This document shows positions 1 through 11,680 of a stretch of 64,000 bases of DNA, in pieces (within the stretch, counting starts at the first letter, position 1; every line of letters begins with the position of its first letter). The DNA lies in contig NC_077238.1 of assembly GCF_947179165.1 (NCBI RefSeq), positions 42,647,793 through 42,711,792 of the forward strand. The letters run 5' to 3'. The translations under genes were made by a program, and so were the position numbers. Origin of the DNA: Solanum dulcamara. Its lineage: Eukaryota > Streptophyta > Magnoliopsida > Solanales > Solanaceae. Under the pieces are notes generated by a model. It had not been told where the DNA came from, made no database searches, and saw nothing but the letters and a program-made list of their open reading frames with translations.

Positions 1-1453
1 ACATGAGACTTTACTAAAGGACCCCTTCCATCTAGCCCCCATCTACATGCTACATTCAGTGCTAGGTAAAGTCCCACGGAATAACATTTAAACATTAATA
101 TAACATAAGCATTATGTAACTTTAACATTAAAATATCAATCGGTGGAATAGCTCATTAAAAACTTTCAATTGATTCAATGCGAGAATTGTCCTTTCACAT
201 TGAAACTTTACTTTGGCTAAGAAGCCCCTTCATCAATCAATCATTTAATAAAGACTTCATTCCATAAGCATATGCTTCATAGCATTCATTTGGAGTCAAA
301 CTTCATTTCAACTTTTCTTTAAAATTAGAAACTAGGTGGGTTCATTTCGTAAAAACCTTTCAATGCCTTTAAGGAATTCTTGCATGCATGAGAGTAATGG
401 AAATGCATAAAATATACATTCTTAAAGCAACCCACCACATATGTCTTAAAACTCTTTTCAAGCATTCATATAGGCACTTTAATAACATCATAACTCCATG
501 AAATCAAGAGTCAATATCCATTGATATATGCAAGGAAACTTCAAATATATCATAATTTATGCATTTAAAGTCATCATGTAAAAGCCCATAAGATTTTATC
601 ATTTTGAATTGAAATGCTATGTTGAGAAAACATTTGGGCACCATGACTGGAAGGACCCATGGATGAAAACCCCCATACCTTGGGGAATAAAACCCTTAAT
701 TCAAAACTTGAAAAGAAAATGGAAGATTAATCTTCTTGGAGTGAAACCCTAGAAGCTTTCTTGAGGATGAAGGAGACTTTGAGAGCACTTAGGAGATTAG
801 GTTTGATTTCTTATGATGAAGGTGAGAGTGAATGAGTATAGGAAGACTTAGATTCTTTTAGATGGGTGGAATTTTCCTTCAAAATGACCTCACTTTGATT
901 TAAAATGCAGGAAAAAGACTAAAATAGCCCCTTTTAAAACTGGCCAAAACTAGACTTCACGGTGGACCTTCACGGTCCATTATGCCCACCACGGACCATG
1001 GTGGGGTCCTGCGGTAAAACACTTGGAAAAATATTTTGGAAAATGTTTTAGAGAAGTCTCTGAACCTTCTTCACAAATGACCATTAGGACCATACTGAGG
1101 TTTACAAAAGAGCACCATAGGTTGTGGTACTCACCTGTGATCCCAGGGCTTAAACTAATTGAGAAAGTGTCCTTCATGGATGGCCTCTATGGACCATATT
1201 ATGTTTCACGGAAGGCCACCGCGGAGGTCCTCATAGCCCATGGTGCTCACCACAGTTTGTGGTCCTTTATCGTGGTCTTCTCCCTGCATGTCTGAACCTC
1301 TGATTCTCTACCATGGTTGCTCACCAAAGTCTATGGTTCTCACCATGACCCCTGATGCCTTTCATGGTCAACCTTTGGTACAGGTTTCTTACTTTTTGAG
1401 ATTTCCTCCTTTGATCCTTGGTTTAGGACTTTCTGAGTTTCTGGGGTCTTACA
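1..1453 (-). mobile_element. Family C gypsy LTR fragment (enters from the left edge)
   Basis: The first 200 bases carry the same landmarks (cccacct..., cggtgctaagtcccacgga, gtggaatagctcatt) as the LTRs at 57575-59768 and 62309-64000, so this is a further copy whose start lies left of the window. Orientation is assigned minus by analogy with those copies, whose coding remnants are on the minus strand. The right end is placed at ggggtcttaca (1443-1453), which resembles the ggggtgttaca type of LTR end, but this is uncertain. Reading frames here, such as 980-1177 and 1023-1295, show no protein family and are taken as chance. Confidence 0.6.
955..1400. repeat. Cluster of palindromic CACGG/CCATGG motifs in LTR
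   Basis: Short inverted motifs of the form cacggtcca...ggaccatggtgggg recur about every 30-60 bases (near 958, 972, 990, 1215, 1240, 1310, 1345). They can fold on themselves. They form an internal low-complexity block of the LTR and do not encode anything recognisable. Confidence 0.45.
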
Positions 1454-2106
1454 GTTCCCTTGATTCTTCTCTCTATATTTTCTCCATGATTCGAAGGTCG
1501 TTAGTGGCGTATTTCTCAAATTAGGATGATTTGGATTTATTGTCCATTGTGATTCAAGGGCTGTTATTCATGTATTTTTTGAGGTAGCTAGGATAATTTG
1601 AACTTGATCTCCACAAAAGGATTTTTGGATCTTCTTGAAGTATTTGATTATCAAGAAGAGTTCTTTGGCATATTTTGATCTCTTTATGAATATTCTATAA
1701 ATTTGTGGAATTTTTGAGATGCCTTTTCAAGGGAATATAATACCTTTTATATAGAAATGAATTATGATTTAGGGTAGAGTAACCTCTAAGATCGTAATTA
1801 AAATAAAACTCGTCTTGTAGAGTCCTACAAAATTTTGATGTCTACATAGTATATATGACGATTCGACTAGCTTTATTAGAAGACTACTTTGTTGAAGCAT
1901 TTGATGCTTTATATAGAATGTGTGACGTTATGTCACTTACATTCAAGGTTCAAGCTTTCATTTGTGAACAATATGATAGTACTTGATAACTATTTAAATA
2001 GAACATTATTTTCTGTATTTGCGAATTAATTTTGTTAATATTGGGGGATTATAAAGAAAGGCTAAACCTGATGTCCTATTGAGGTTAAAGATGAATAAAG
2101 AACAGT
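1454..2106. other. Unassigned stretch before Tat gag
   Basis: No gene or RNA is seen. The sequence lies immediately upstream of gag of the plus-strand Tat element and may be its decayed 5' LTR or leader. No second copy is recognised in the window, no PBS could be identified, and no clear TG...CA borders are visible. Confidence 0.3.
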
Positions 2107-3650
2107 GAAAAAATTGATGAACTTATCCAGCATATATACTACCAAGAGTCTCAAATTAATAATTTGATGGATTGGATAAAGGGTCTCTTAGATAGAGAAG
2201 GCAGTCATGCACCTAGAAAGGGTATAGAAGTTCAAGAGATCGAAAACTCTGTGAAACAAGTACTGCCTGTCAAGGAGATGCCAGTATCTTCTGAAGAGAT
2301 GATTCCACTCGATCGGTTGAAGGAGTTCAACGAAGGGACCATAAAATATAAGTATGACGTCTCCACTAAGTCTTCCCATATGTATGCCAAGCCGTACACT
2401 GCAAGGATTGATAGCTTAAAAATATCTGTTAGTTATCAACCTCCTAAATTTTAGTAGTTTGAGGGCAAAAGAAATCCAAAGCAATACATTGCACACTTTG
2501 TGGAGACATGTAATAATGCTGGGACCTATAGAGTCTATCTTGTGAAGTAGTTCATCTGCTCTTTAAAAGGAAATGCCTTGGTACACCGATCTTGAGCCTA
2601 ATTCTATCGATAGTTGGCAGACACTAGAGCATGAGTTTCTTAATTGCTTCTAGAGCACTAGGAGTATGGTGAGAATGGTAGAACTCATGAATACCCATCA
2701 AAGAAAAGATGAACCAGTTATTGACTTCATAAATCAATGGAAAAATGTGAGCATGAATTGCAAATATAGACTTAGTGAAGCTTCTACTATAGAAATGTGT
2801 ATACAAGGGATGCATTGGGGGCTTATTTATATATTTACAAGTAATAAATCCAAATTCCTTCAAAGATCTAGCTACTCGACTCACGATATAGAGTTGTGCA
2901 TGTCTTCTGCTAGAGAATATGTGATGTTTGTCCATGATCCTCTCAAAGGAAAGGAAAAGTAGGAACGCAAGAGATGAGCAAATTTGTACCCAAAAATGAA
3001 AACAAAGAATCCATGAATATCAACATGTCTCCTTTGAAGTTTTCCATGAAGTAAAGCAAGAAGCAAAGTGTGAAGATGACTTTTCAACAGCGTTCCAAAT
3101 TAAAAGTTGATCTTAAGGGATATGTAAGAAAGGGAATACCCCTTCCTGGATTCTGACGTACCCAAAAATTTAGATGAGTTTCTTGAGTTAAAACTCATTG
3201 ATTTTCCAGAGATGAAGCGACCGGATGAATCTGGGAAAAGTAATGACCCAAATTATTGTAAATGTCATAGACTTGTAAGTCATCCTCTTGAGAAATATTT
3301 TGTCTTCAAAATAAAGTTATGCGATTGTCTAACGAAAAGAAGATTGTCCTTGATGATGAAAAGGACAGTTCTAACCAAATCTCTATCACATTTAGCTCAT
3401 TCATCTAGCCTAAATATGTATCTTTGGAAAGAATGAAGAAGAGTCATTGGAATAAGACAAATCCGAAGTTGATTTAGACAATGATAAAGGTTGGATTCTT
3501 GTGAGTAGGAGAAGACACAATAAGAGAAGTTTGTGAAAAGAATTGTCCGAGCAATCAATCAGAAGAAGGTGAGGAGAATGGAGAAGTAGAAATCCGTCAA
3601 GCATCTAAAAAAGGCAAAGGTTGAAGTACATCACTACTAGAAACCTCGAC
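2107..3650 (+). pseudogene. Tat-lineage gypsy gag, broken
   Basis: Capsid-like polyprotein region of a Ty3/gypsy element. The stretches SHAPRKG, YAKPYTARIDSLK and YQPPKF, then IAHFVETCNNAGTY, DEPVIDFINQWKN and EMCIQGMHWGL, follow the order of the gag at 27563-29547 and of the Retrotrans_gag family. Frame changes occur near 2580 and again near 2960-3180, with in-frame stops at 2452-2457 and in several later places. A zinc-knuckle-like segment (NDPNYCKCHRLVSHPLEKY, about 3238-3300) keeps the C-x2-H-x4-H spacing but has lost the final Cys. The short open stretches at 2164-2454, 2666-2962 and 3212-3436 are all parts of this one gene. Confidence 0.8.
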
Positions 3651-3655
3651 GTCCT

Positions 3656-4504
3656 ATGACTTTAGGGGAATTCTTACCAAATTGGTTTTGTGCAATGATT
3701 ATTCAAGACATAATCAAGGCTTCATGTTTCAATACTGACAAAGAAGAAATAATGAGTGAAACCTCACCAAAAGTGTCTCCTGCTGACAAAGAAGAAGCAA
3801 TAGGTGAAATCTCATCAATGGTATCTCCTTCACCCTCTGAAAAGCCTATTTATCCCTCTTTGCAAGAAGTACATACACGTGATACAAAAATCACATTTAC
3901 AATTGATGATCTTCTATTTGGTGAAACGCTATACAATCATCCTTTATATATGGTGGGTCATATGCTAGAGAACAAGATAAATAGAATCCTGATATATGAA
4001 GCATCTGGAGTTAATATTCTTCCTATTCGTAAATTGAAGGAACTTGTCATCATGCCTGAAGAACTTAGTGAAAATAGTTTGCTGATACAAGGATTCAATC
4101 AAGGGGGTCAGAGGTCCATAGGCTATATCAAGTTAGAAATCCACATGGAAGATTTGCAATCAAACGCATGGATGCATGTGATCGATGCAAAGACTTCATA
4201 TAACATATTGCTTGGCAGGCCTTGGGTACACGAGAACAAAATTATCTCGTCTTCCTACTATCAATGTTTGAAGTACCTTGACAATGAAATTGAAAGAAAA
4301 ATTGTTGATGATGATAATATTTTTCCTAAAGTCGAGTCATACTTTGCTGATGCAAAATTCTATCTAAAGAGTTATATTGTAAAAAAGGCAAAACTCAATG
4401 ATGTCAAATCAATCAGGTCTAATAAGCTTGCAGACAAAAAAGGTGATATGGCTGTTGAAAAAGTCAAGGTTGATATTAAGGATCTTTGTTCCATTCTGAA
4501 TTAA
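3656..4504 (+). pseudogene. Tat-lineage aspartic protease segment
   Basis: A 282-codon open stretch in the correct place between gag and RT. The order DDLLFGE, NHPLYMVGH, INRILIYEASGVNILP, LLIQGFNQGGQRSIG, SYNILLGRPWVHENK and SYFADAKFYL is that of the pepsin-like retroviral protease segment of Tat/Ogre-type elements. The active-site triad, normally D-[DN]-G-S in this lineage, reads Y-E-A-S, so the catalytic Asp is lost and the enzyme should be dead. It remains the longest open frame of this element, probably by chance survival of an old copy. Confidence 0.8.
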
Positions 4505-5554
4505 GGAAAGATCACATCAATGAAAAAGAAGTCGGCTTCTATGCTCTGCTATATTTTTAAGGTGAAAATACAGAAGGTCAATCATCTTATATCCAAGGAA
4601 ACGTACTTAAAGGATTAACTTCCTATCAAACAACCTGATGTAATAAACTTATCTTCAAAACTACCGAGAAAGTCGATTGCTCAAAATCCATTGTGAGATG
4701 TGATACTTGATACAAGACGCACACGAGAAGGCTTTAACCCAATGCTTATAAGTTTTTCATGAAGGCTGGATACAACCCTAATGAGGCATCAAGGTTAGGA
4801 AACTCCCATCGGAAAATACAACCAGGCAAGCACGTGAAAGCTTAGGCTATAGCCAACCACCACCAATTCACATCTCTATAAGAAGGGAAAGAAATAACTA
4901 TATCACTGTAGAAGATGAGTTTGCTTCTTCCAACAAAAGACCTTCCATCTTTGATCGAATTGGAAAATCAACCACAGAAAAACTTTTGCGTTTGATAGGT
5001 TAGATACGTTGAAGAAAAAGAATAACGAGTATCAAAAAAGTTACCTAAGAGTGACAATGCATGCTTCACCTATAATTCAAAAGAATTTCAAAAGTTTAAT
5101 TCCTTCTAGAATGAAACGATGAGTGTAACTTATGGTTTCATGTAAAGAGGTGTTGAAGCCAAAGACTCACACTGTCATTTATACCATAGAGTGCCAGGAA
5201 GATGAAGAAAGTATAGGCTTCTCATATCATGTTACAACCTAGAGTGAGCATGATATCTCGCCTCAAATGATGATTGGTAGAGAGTTGGGAGATACTTCCT
5301 GGTGCTATCACATATCTGTCAATGAAGATGATCCCCAAGAAGAGGAAGATGATGGAGATTCTCCAGCAGAACATAAAGAAAGAGTGAAGACCATGATACA
5401 TCCCTTAAAGTAGGTTAACCTTAGGACTAATGAAGATCCAAGGATGATTTACCTGAGTGCTTTTCTAGAAGCTAATAAAATAAATACTTATATGGATATA
5501 CTCAGAGAATATAGGGATGTCTTTCTTAGATTTATAAAGAAATGTCTGGCTTAA
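4505..5554 (+). pseudogene. Protease-RT linker of the Tat element, broken
   Basis: Low-conservation polyprotein linker with many stops and frame changes. Recognisable pieces include SHRKIQPGKHVKA-like sequence around 4808-4850, an acidic DDPQEEEDDGDS tract (5329-5370), and NEDPRMIYLSAFLEANK just before the RT. These are in the order expected of Tat-type polyproteins. No separate gene is seen. Confidence 0.55.
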
Positions 5555-6229
5555 ATCCTAAAGTAGCAATCCATTAACTGACATTCAAGAATGGTGCTCA
5601 CCCTATTAAGAAAGCTCAAAGATATTTCAGGCCAAACTTGGTTCCATTCATAGAGAATGAAGTTAACAAACTCATCGAAGCAGGCTTTATTTGTGAAGTC
5701 AAATACCCAACATGGATTTAAAGTATTGTTCCCGTGAGGAAGAAGAATAACCAAATTCCAGTATGTGTTGACTTTAAAGACCTTAATAATGCATGCCCTA
5801 AGGATGAGTTTCTACTTCCCATTCCAGAGTTGATGACTAATGCCACAACTGGTTACGAGGAGATGTCTTTCATGGATGGTTCATCTGGATACAACCAAAA
5901 ACATATGGCATCAAAATATGAAGAACACACCACATTTCGCACACCTAAAGGTATCTATTGCTACAAGGTGATGCCCTTTGGCTTAAAGAATGTTAGCGCC
6001 ACATATTAAAGGGCTATGCAAAATATATTTGATGACTTGCTCCCTAAATATGTCGAGTGTTACATTGATGACTTTGTGGTAAAGTTAAGAAAGAGGAGAG
6101 ACCATTTGAAAGACTTAAAGACTGGTGTTTGAGTAGCTTTAAATTTATTAATTGAGAATGAATACATTCAAATGTGCCTTTAGTGTTACTTTTTAGCAAG
6201 TTTCTAGGCTTTACTGTGTGATATTGAGG
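5555..6229 (+). pseudogene. Reverse transcriptase of the Tat element, broken
   Basis: RNA-dependent DNA polymerase domain of a Ty3/gypsy element. Seen in order: FRPNLVPFIENEVNKLIEAG, VPVRKKNNQIPVCVDFKDLN, ACPKDEFLLPIPELM, MSFMDGSSGYNQ, TFRTPKGIYCYKVMPFGLKN and VECYIDDFVVK. The catalytic YIDD box is at 6061-6072 and the first catalytic Asp (VDFKDLN) is also kept. In-frame stops interrupt at about 5575, 5719 and 6007 and a frame is lost after about 6130. The YxDD motif is intact but the chain cannot be translated as a whole. Confidence 0.88.
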
Positions 6230-7249
6230 AATTAAGATTAATCAAGCTAAAGTTGATGTTATTTTGAAGATGCCTGAGCCTCAAAACATTCATGAGCTAA
6301 AACATCTTCAAGAAAAGTTAGCTTACGTGAGGAGGTTCTTGCTGGAAGATGCCAACCATTAAGCCATCTTATGAAGAAGGCTGCTCCTTTCAAATGGGAC
6401 CAACTGTGTAGAAAAGCCTTTGAAAGTATCAAAGCATATCTGGTAAAGCCTCCAGTTGTAGCCACCCCTATACCTGGAAAGACATTGATACTCTATATTG
6501 CAGCATAAGAAAGGTCTGTAGGAGCCCTATTAGCTCATGAAAATAGTGAATGCAAGGAAAACTCTCTTTATTACTTGAGAAGAATGATGACACCAAATGA
6601 ACTGAAGTATTCACCAATCGAAAAGTTGTGCTTGGTTCTAGTCTTCGTAATCCAAAAATTGAAGCATTACTTTCAAGCTCACATTGATCACCTTGTGTGT
6701 AGAGCAAATCCCATCCAGTTTGTTATGTCCAAACCACTCGTTAGTGACTGCCTAGCAAGGTGGTACCTCCAGTTCTAACATTTTGAAATCGTATGCATCC
6801 CTCAAAAAGATATGAAGGGGAAAGCATTAGTAGACTTTTTGGTAGACCATTTAATGCTAGATGATTGGGAGTTAATTGGTGAGCTTCCTGATGAAGATGC
6901 GATAGTTATCAAAATTCTAAATCCTTAGAAGATGTACTTTGATGGGGTATTTTTCACTTCAAAATAAGATGTTCTACCATTCTTTTATACTTTAAAACAA
7001 TATTTATCCAACAATGTCGTTGTATATCAAGTTTTAATACATGGACTCCAAATGGTTGTTGACATGAAGAAATTGCAATTATAAGTCTTTGGTGGATCTC
7101 AGTTGGTGATCAATCAACTTTTGGGAAGCTATGAGGTCAAGAAGCCTGAACTACACCCCTCTCATTGTTATTCTCAGAAGTTGATAGGATGGCTTGGAGA
7201 TGTGACCCTCCAATATCTGAAAATGAAGGAGAACAAGAAAGTTGACTTC
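6230..7249 (+). pseudogene. Two successive RNase H segments of the Tat element
   Basis: The first segment (about 6240-6780: KVDVILKMPEPQNIHELK, KTLILYIAA, ERSVGALLAHEN, LYYLRRMMTPNELKYSPIEK, KLKHYFQAH) is the ordinary gypsy RNase H. The second (about 6930-7249: KMYFDG, FTLKQYLSNN, VYQVLIHGLQMVVDMKKLQL, SQLVINQLLGSYEVKKPEL) has the layout of the extra, archaeal-type RNase H that marks the Tat lineage. In the second domain the first Asp (YFDG) remains, but the Glu of the usual AEYQA is Val (VVYQV) and the Asp of GDSQL is Gly (GGSQL), so it is inactive. The frame is cut at 7249 by a family C LTR; no integrase follows. Confidence 0.8.
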
Positions 7250-8945
7250 TATCATGACTGAGCCTAGGGCCTAGATGTGACAAAGTGATCGGGAACCCAA
7301 AGGATCTCAACCAAGCGATCTTAGCATACATCGTATATATAAGGTAAATGAACATAATGAAATAAGAATAAGAATAAACTCAACATAGGAATGAAAGAGG
7401 AAATAAACCCACCCCAATATCCAATATGGACTACATTATCATTCAACATCTAAACATGCCTCTTTACTAGACTTGAAGGGGGATTAGGAAAATCTCCTAG
7501 CTCACCCTAATCATAAAAGAGAGTCAAGGTAACAATAGGAAAGAAAAGTCATTTCCTTGATGAATAGGAAATCACCAACTCTTGAGAACTAAACCAACTC
7601 TAGCTACGAATGTGAGGAGGATGAGTATCATCCATCCCTACATTATGAGACAATGTAGACAAAATATGCATTAGTACATAGAAGGTACTAAGTATGTGAG
7701 GTATGCATGAACAAGTAATAGAATGTGAGCAATATGACATAGGATGCATGAACAATCAAAAATGAACATGAATTAGACTTAAAGGAATTTTGTAAACACA
7801 TGGAAAACTTGTGGTCAATGCATCATAAAATTTTATAGTAGAACTTCGTCTTTGCATATAACTTGTGTGGGATAATACTTTTAACGATATCTAAGATCAT
7901 GCGAGCTATAACATGGAATCTGATGTAAATTTCACATCTAGAAGAGAGAGGCTACTTGCTAAGGTAGACTCCGTGAGAACAACTTTAACATCAAGAGCTA
8001 TATATGGATCCACTAGCTAAGCCATAAAGGCAATCTACGAGGATAATATAGTTTGGGACTTTAGGTGGGTAACTAACTATGTTATTGGACCAAACCCCAC
8101 CTAAAAGTACTCTTGGTGCTTAGTCAATATCCTAACGGAATTTATTAAAAACATAAAAGCATCATCATTAACTTTACCATGAAAATAATCATTATAGTAG
8201 CTCATTAACTTGGTTAATTCGTTAAGAATCCATAAACTTTGATGAGAATTTTCCTTATCACCATCTTAAATCATAATTTATGTGAGAATTTTCCTTATCA
8301 CACCATGATAATTTTTCTTGGATCATCATTATAACTTTCATTATTCAATCATAAATCTCAATTCTTTCATAAAAGCTTTCCTTGAAAATCATTTGAACTT
8401 CATAATCATAATTCATGTAAATCATCATTGAAAATAAATTCATGCATGGGAACTCATAATTCAACTTGAAATCATGCAATTAATATAGAATTATGCTTAT
8501 AATGACCATTGATAAAAATTAAAAACATAATTGAAATAACCCAATATAATTCATCAAAACTAGGGTTAGAAAGTAAATGAAATTCAAGAGATCTTTTGAG
8601 GAAACCTTGGGACTCCATGGGTGAAACGAACCCATGGATCAATCCCTACATACCTTGATGAAATCAACCCAAAAATTGAAGAAGAAACTGATTGTTCTTT
8701 AAATTCTAGCTTGAATTTGTAGAAGAGAACCTTGGGAGAATTGCTTTGTCTTGCCTTAGAGAATTTTGGGAGAATGAATTAGAATAGGAGGAGAATTTGA
8801 AGGGTTGGAGGATTTATAGGCTCTGAAATTGGCCATAAAAACGTCTAGATACACTAAACCAACTTGGGGAAAAGACAATATTACCCTTCATTAAACTTGG
8901 GGAAACCAACTTTGAGTATAAACTGCATATTACTCCTACCCCCAA
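7250..8945 (-). mobile_element. Family C LTR piece inserted in the Tat element
   Basis: Starts tatcatgactg, a decayed form of tgtcgcgatcc at 62309, followed by the shared block cctagggcctagatgtga. It also shares atgcgagctataacatggaat (7898 region) with 58205 and 62890, and the ggtgcttagtc landmark near 8115. The right border is gradual and is placed where Tat 3' sequence resumes. No target duplication could be matched, and the Tat integrase is missing across it, so deletion has probably removed one border. Confidence 0.65.
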
Positions 8946-9239
8946 GAGTATAAACTATGCATGGCACCCTAAAAAAATGTCCGCTAGGTTAAAAATCTCG
9001 AAAAAGGTGGCCTACGCAAAAGTTAGGACACCAACAAAAAAAGTCTCCTCTAGAACTACATTGTGACGTGATACTCTTTATTGAGGTACGTAGGCACTTA
9101 AAATTATATTCTGATTTCATTTGCATGAGTGTAAAAAAAAACCACATATTCCCACTTGATTTATCACATGGAAAAGTAAGGTTATGAGTACTCTCTCATC
9201 GAACTTCAGACTTGCACCAAATAGTGGTGACGCGATGGG
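8946..9239 (+). mobile_element. Tat element, region downstream of pol
   Basis: Noncoding sequence with the block aaaatgtccgctaggtt followed by ctagaactac and ggtacgtaggca. I recall this as the layout of the untranslated region after pol in Solanaceae Tat/Ogre-type elements. It shows that the host element continues past the LTR insertion with its integrase deleted. Confidence 0.45.
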
Positions 9240-9960
9240 GGAAAACTCCTTTAAAATATGAGCTTCTCTAACAGAAGTTAAGTCTTCAAATTCTTCAATT
9301 CTACAAGTTAGATCCTCAAATCCACCAAATTGGCAAGCTTAAGTCTTCAAATTCTTTAAATCTGCAAGTTGGAGTCTCAAATCAATCAAGTGTGCAAGTT
9401 GAAGTCTTCAAATTCTTCAAGTCTACATCTTAAAGCCGTAAATCCACCAAATTTGGAAGCTTAAGTCTTCAAATTCTTCAAAACTGCAAGTTGGAGTCTT
9501 AACTCAATCAAGTTTACAAGATAATGTCTTCAAATTCTTTAAGTCTGCAAGTTAAGGTCTCTAATTAAAAAGTTGAAGTCTACAAAATTCTTCAAGTCTA
9601 TAGGTTGAAGTCTAAAATTGACCAAGACCATAAGTTGAAGTCTTCAAATCTTTTAGATATACAAGTTAAAATCTTTAAATTCTCCAAATATGCAAATTAA
9701 AATCTTCAAAATTCTTCAATTCTACGAGTTGAAGTCCAAATTGACCAGATCTATGAGTTGAAGTCTTCAAATACTCCATGTCTTCAAGTTGAAGTTTGGA
9801 ATCCACCATGATTGCAAAGTTTAGTTCTTCAAAGACACTTAGTAGGCGAACTTCAGAAAATCTTCAAAGTTTGCAAAGTTTAAGTCTTCAAATAGAAGTT
9901 TTAGATCCATTAGTTTGTAAATCGTTGAGTCTGAAAGTTGAAGTCTTTAAGTCACAATCT
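9240..9960 (+). repeat. 31-bp degenerate tandem array
   Basis: Units built on aagttgaagtcttcaaattc and ttcaagtctgc repeat about every 31 bases for roughly 700 bases, with point changes and small indels. A longer alternation is visible: cttcaaattcttcaa units alternate with cctcaaatccaccaa units. The array lies between pol and the 3' LTR of the Tat element, a place where Ogre/Tat elements often carry satellites. Confidence 0.75.
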
Positions 9961-10102
9961 TTCTTAAGGTGGAAATACGTATCCATTCCTTTTTGCTATA
10001 AAAATATCTCCAAGTTACCCGTCTTAGAGCAGGAATGTGTATCCATTCCTTTTCTCTATAAGAATTTCCTCAAATTATCTTTCTTAGAGTGGGAATGTGT
10101 AT
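9961..10102 (+). repeat. 60-bp tandem array, left part
   Basis: Two and a half units of about 60 bases, each with gtatccattccttt, a ctataaaaat/ctataagaat block and cttagagc/cttagagt. The array is cut at 10102 by a solo LTR and resumes at 14975. Confidence 0.8.
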
Positions 10103-11680
10103 TGTCACGCCCCAAGAGGATATCGTAGGCGTGGCTGAGACTCAGAAACCATCTCTGGCCTCTGAGAGAACCACTTAGTCTCATTACTCATTTGTTCATC
10201 AGCAAAAGACTTAAGTAAAAATAAAAATACTTATGTGGGATCTTCATTATCAAATTCTGTCTACGAAGCCTCTAATACTATCAAATGGTGTCAATGACAT
10301 GTTCATGGCTACCTCAAAATAAATATAATACTCAACAACAATAAAAGGATAAGATTTCCTTCAAATACAAGAAGGACTCGCCAAATAGCTAGAAAGTAAT
10401 GATCTTCAATGATGCGTCTTTTAAGGATCTCTAACACCTATATAGGTCAAATGATGTTAGTACGTGGAATGTACGAGTATGTAAAATGGTAGGAAAGTAA
10501 GGTAAAATATCAAGAAACTCCTCTCAGGAAGACTCAGCTCAGTACTCATGATCATCTCAACATCAATATGTAATGCAAGTTTAAAAATAAAAATAAGCAA
10601 TGCTTACTCAGTTGAGAGTTTCTCTAACCGACAACCATCACTTATGAGCTAGTGATGATACAACTAAGCGATATCGTTGTCATATCCACCCAATACCCTG
10701 CTAGGGTAAAGGACATTACCATCTTGGATCCAATTATCAAAGTTCTATTTTTGGAACTTAAGAGACATAGCCTCCATCCTACGCTGGCTACGTAGTTCTG
10801 GGGTTTGAGTCAATTAAACTATACTCCCAAAATATGTGCTCATATTAACCTTATCATCTAGTCTTATTGAAATTTTATTTGAAATATCAAACTCATCTCA
10901 TTATCTCTGCATCAATCATTATCTTGCTCAAAATATCATTTAATCCAAAGAATCAAATTCATTTAAAATCAATTCTTTTACTTTTTCAAAACTTAATAAA
11001 ATACATATATAGTATTAATTCAAATCACTCTATTTGTCAATGAATATTAAAAGCCAACATCTTACTCAAAACATGCATAAAAATATTCATGCACATCAAA
11101 TCAATTAGGGTTCATGAGAAAGTAGCCACGAACAATAATTCCAATAATATGAGAGATAATAATAATAATAATAATAATCTCAATGCATAAATATATCTAA
11201 CTCAATAGAAGAAGAATTAACTCATTTAGAATTCAATAATTAGGGTAAAACTCAACTATATCTCAATTACAATGAATTTAAATATTAGGCGCATGGACGA
11301 ATTCAGTCCAATGCTATTAATAGCCTTACATACCTAAAATCCGAAGTTTTACTCCGAATTGAAGAACTCAATGAACACTCTTGAACCCCTAGCCTTTTCT
11401 CCTCACCGGAGAATTTTGTGTACTATCCGAAATATAAGAATCACTGGAATAGTACTTATACACTACTAAAAACTAAAACTATATTTGAGAATGAGTAGAG
11501 ATGTGAATAGAGAGAAGAGTTGCTTGAGAAAGCTTGATGAATAAAATGAGAAAATAAGGTGGGTATTTATAGGTGTGGAGGAGGGACCTAACAATAAATA
11601 AAAGTAATTACAAAGGATGATCTTGAAAATTCAATGGAGGATTGTGATGTCAAATGGAGGATTATTGATATCATGGGTGA

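Noticed and set aside
1023..1524. Overlapping plus-strand frames near the left edge
   Set aside because: They lie in the palindromic block of a family C LTR and carry no protein motif.
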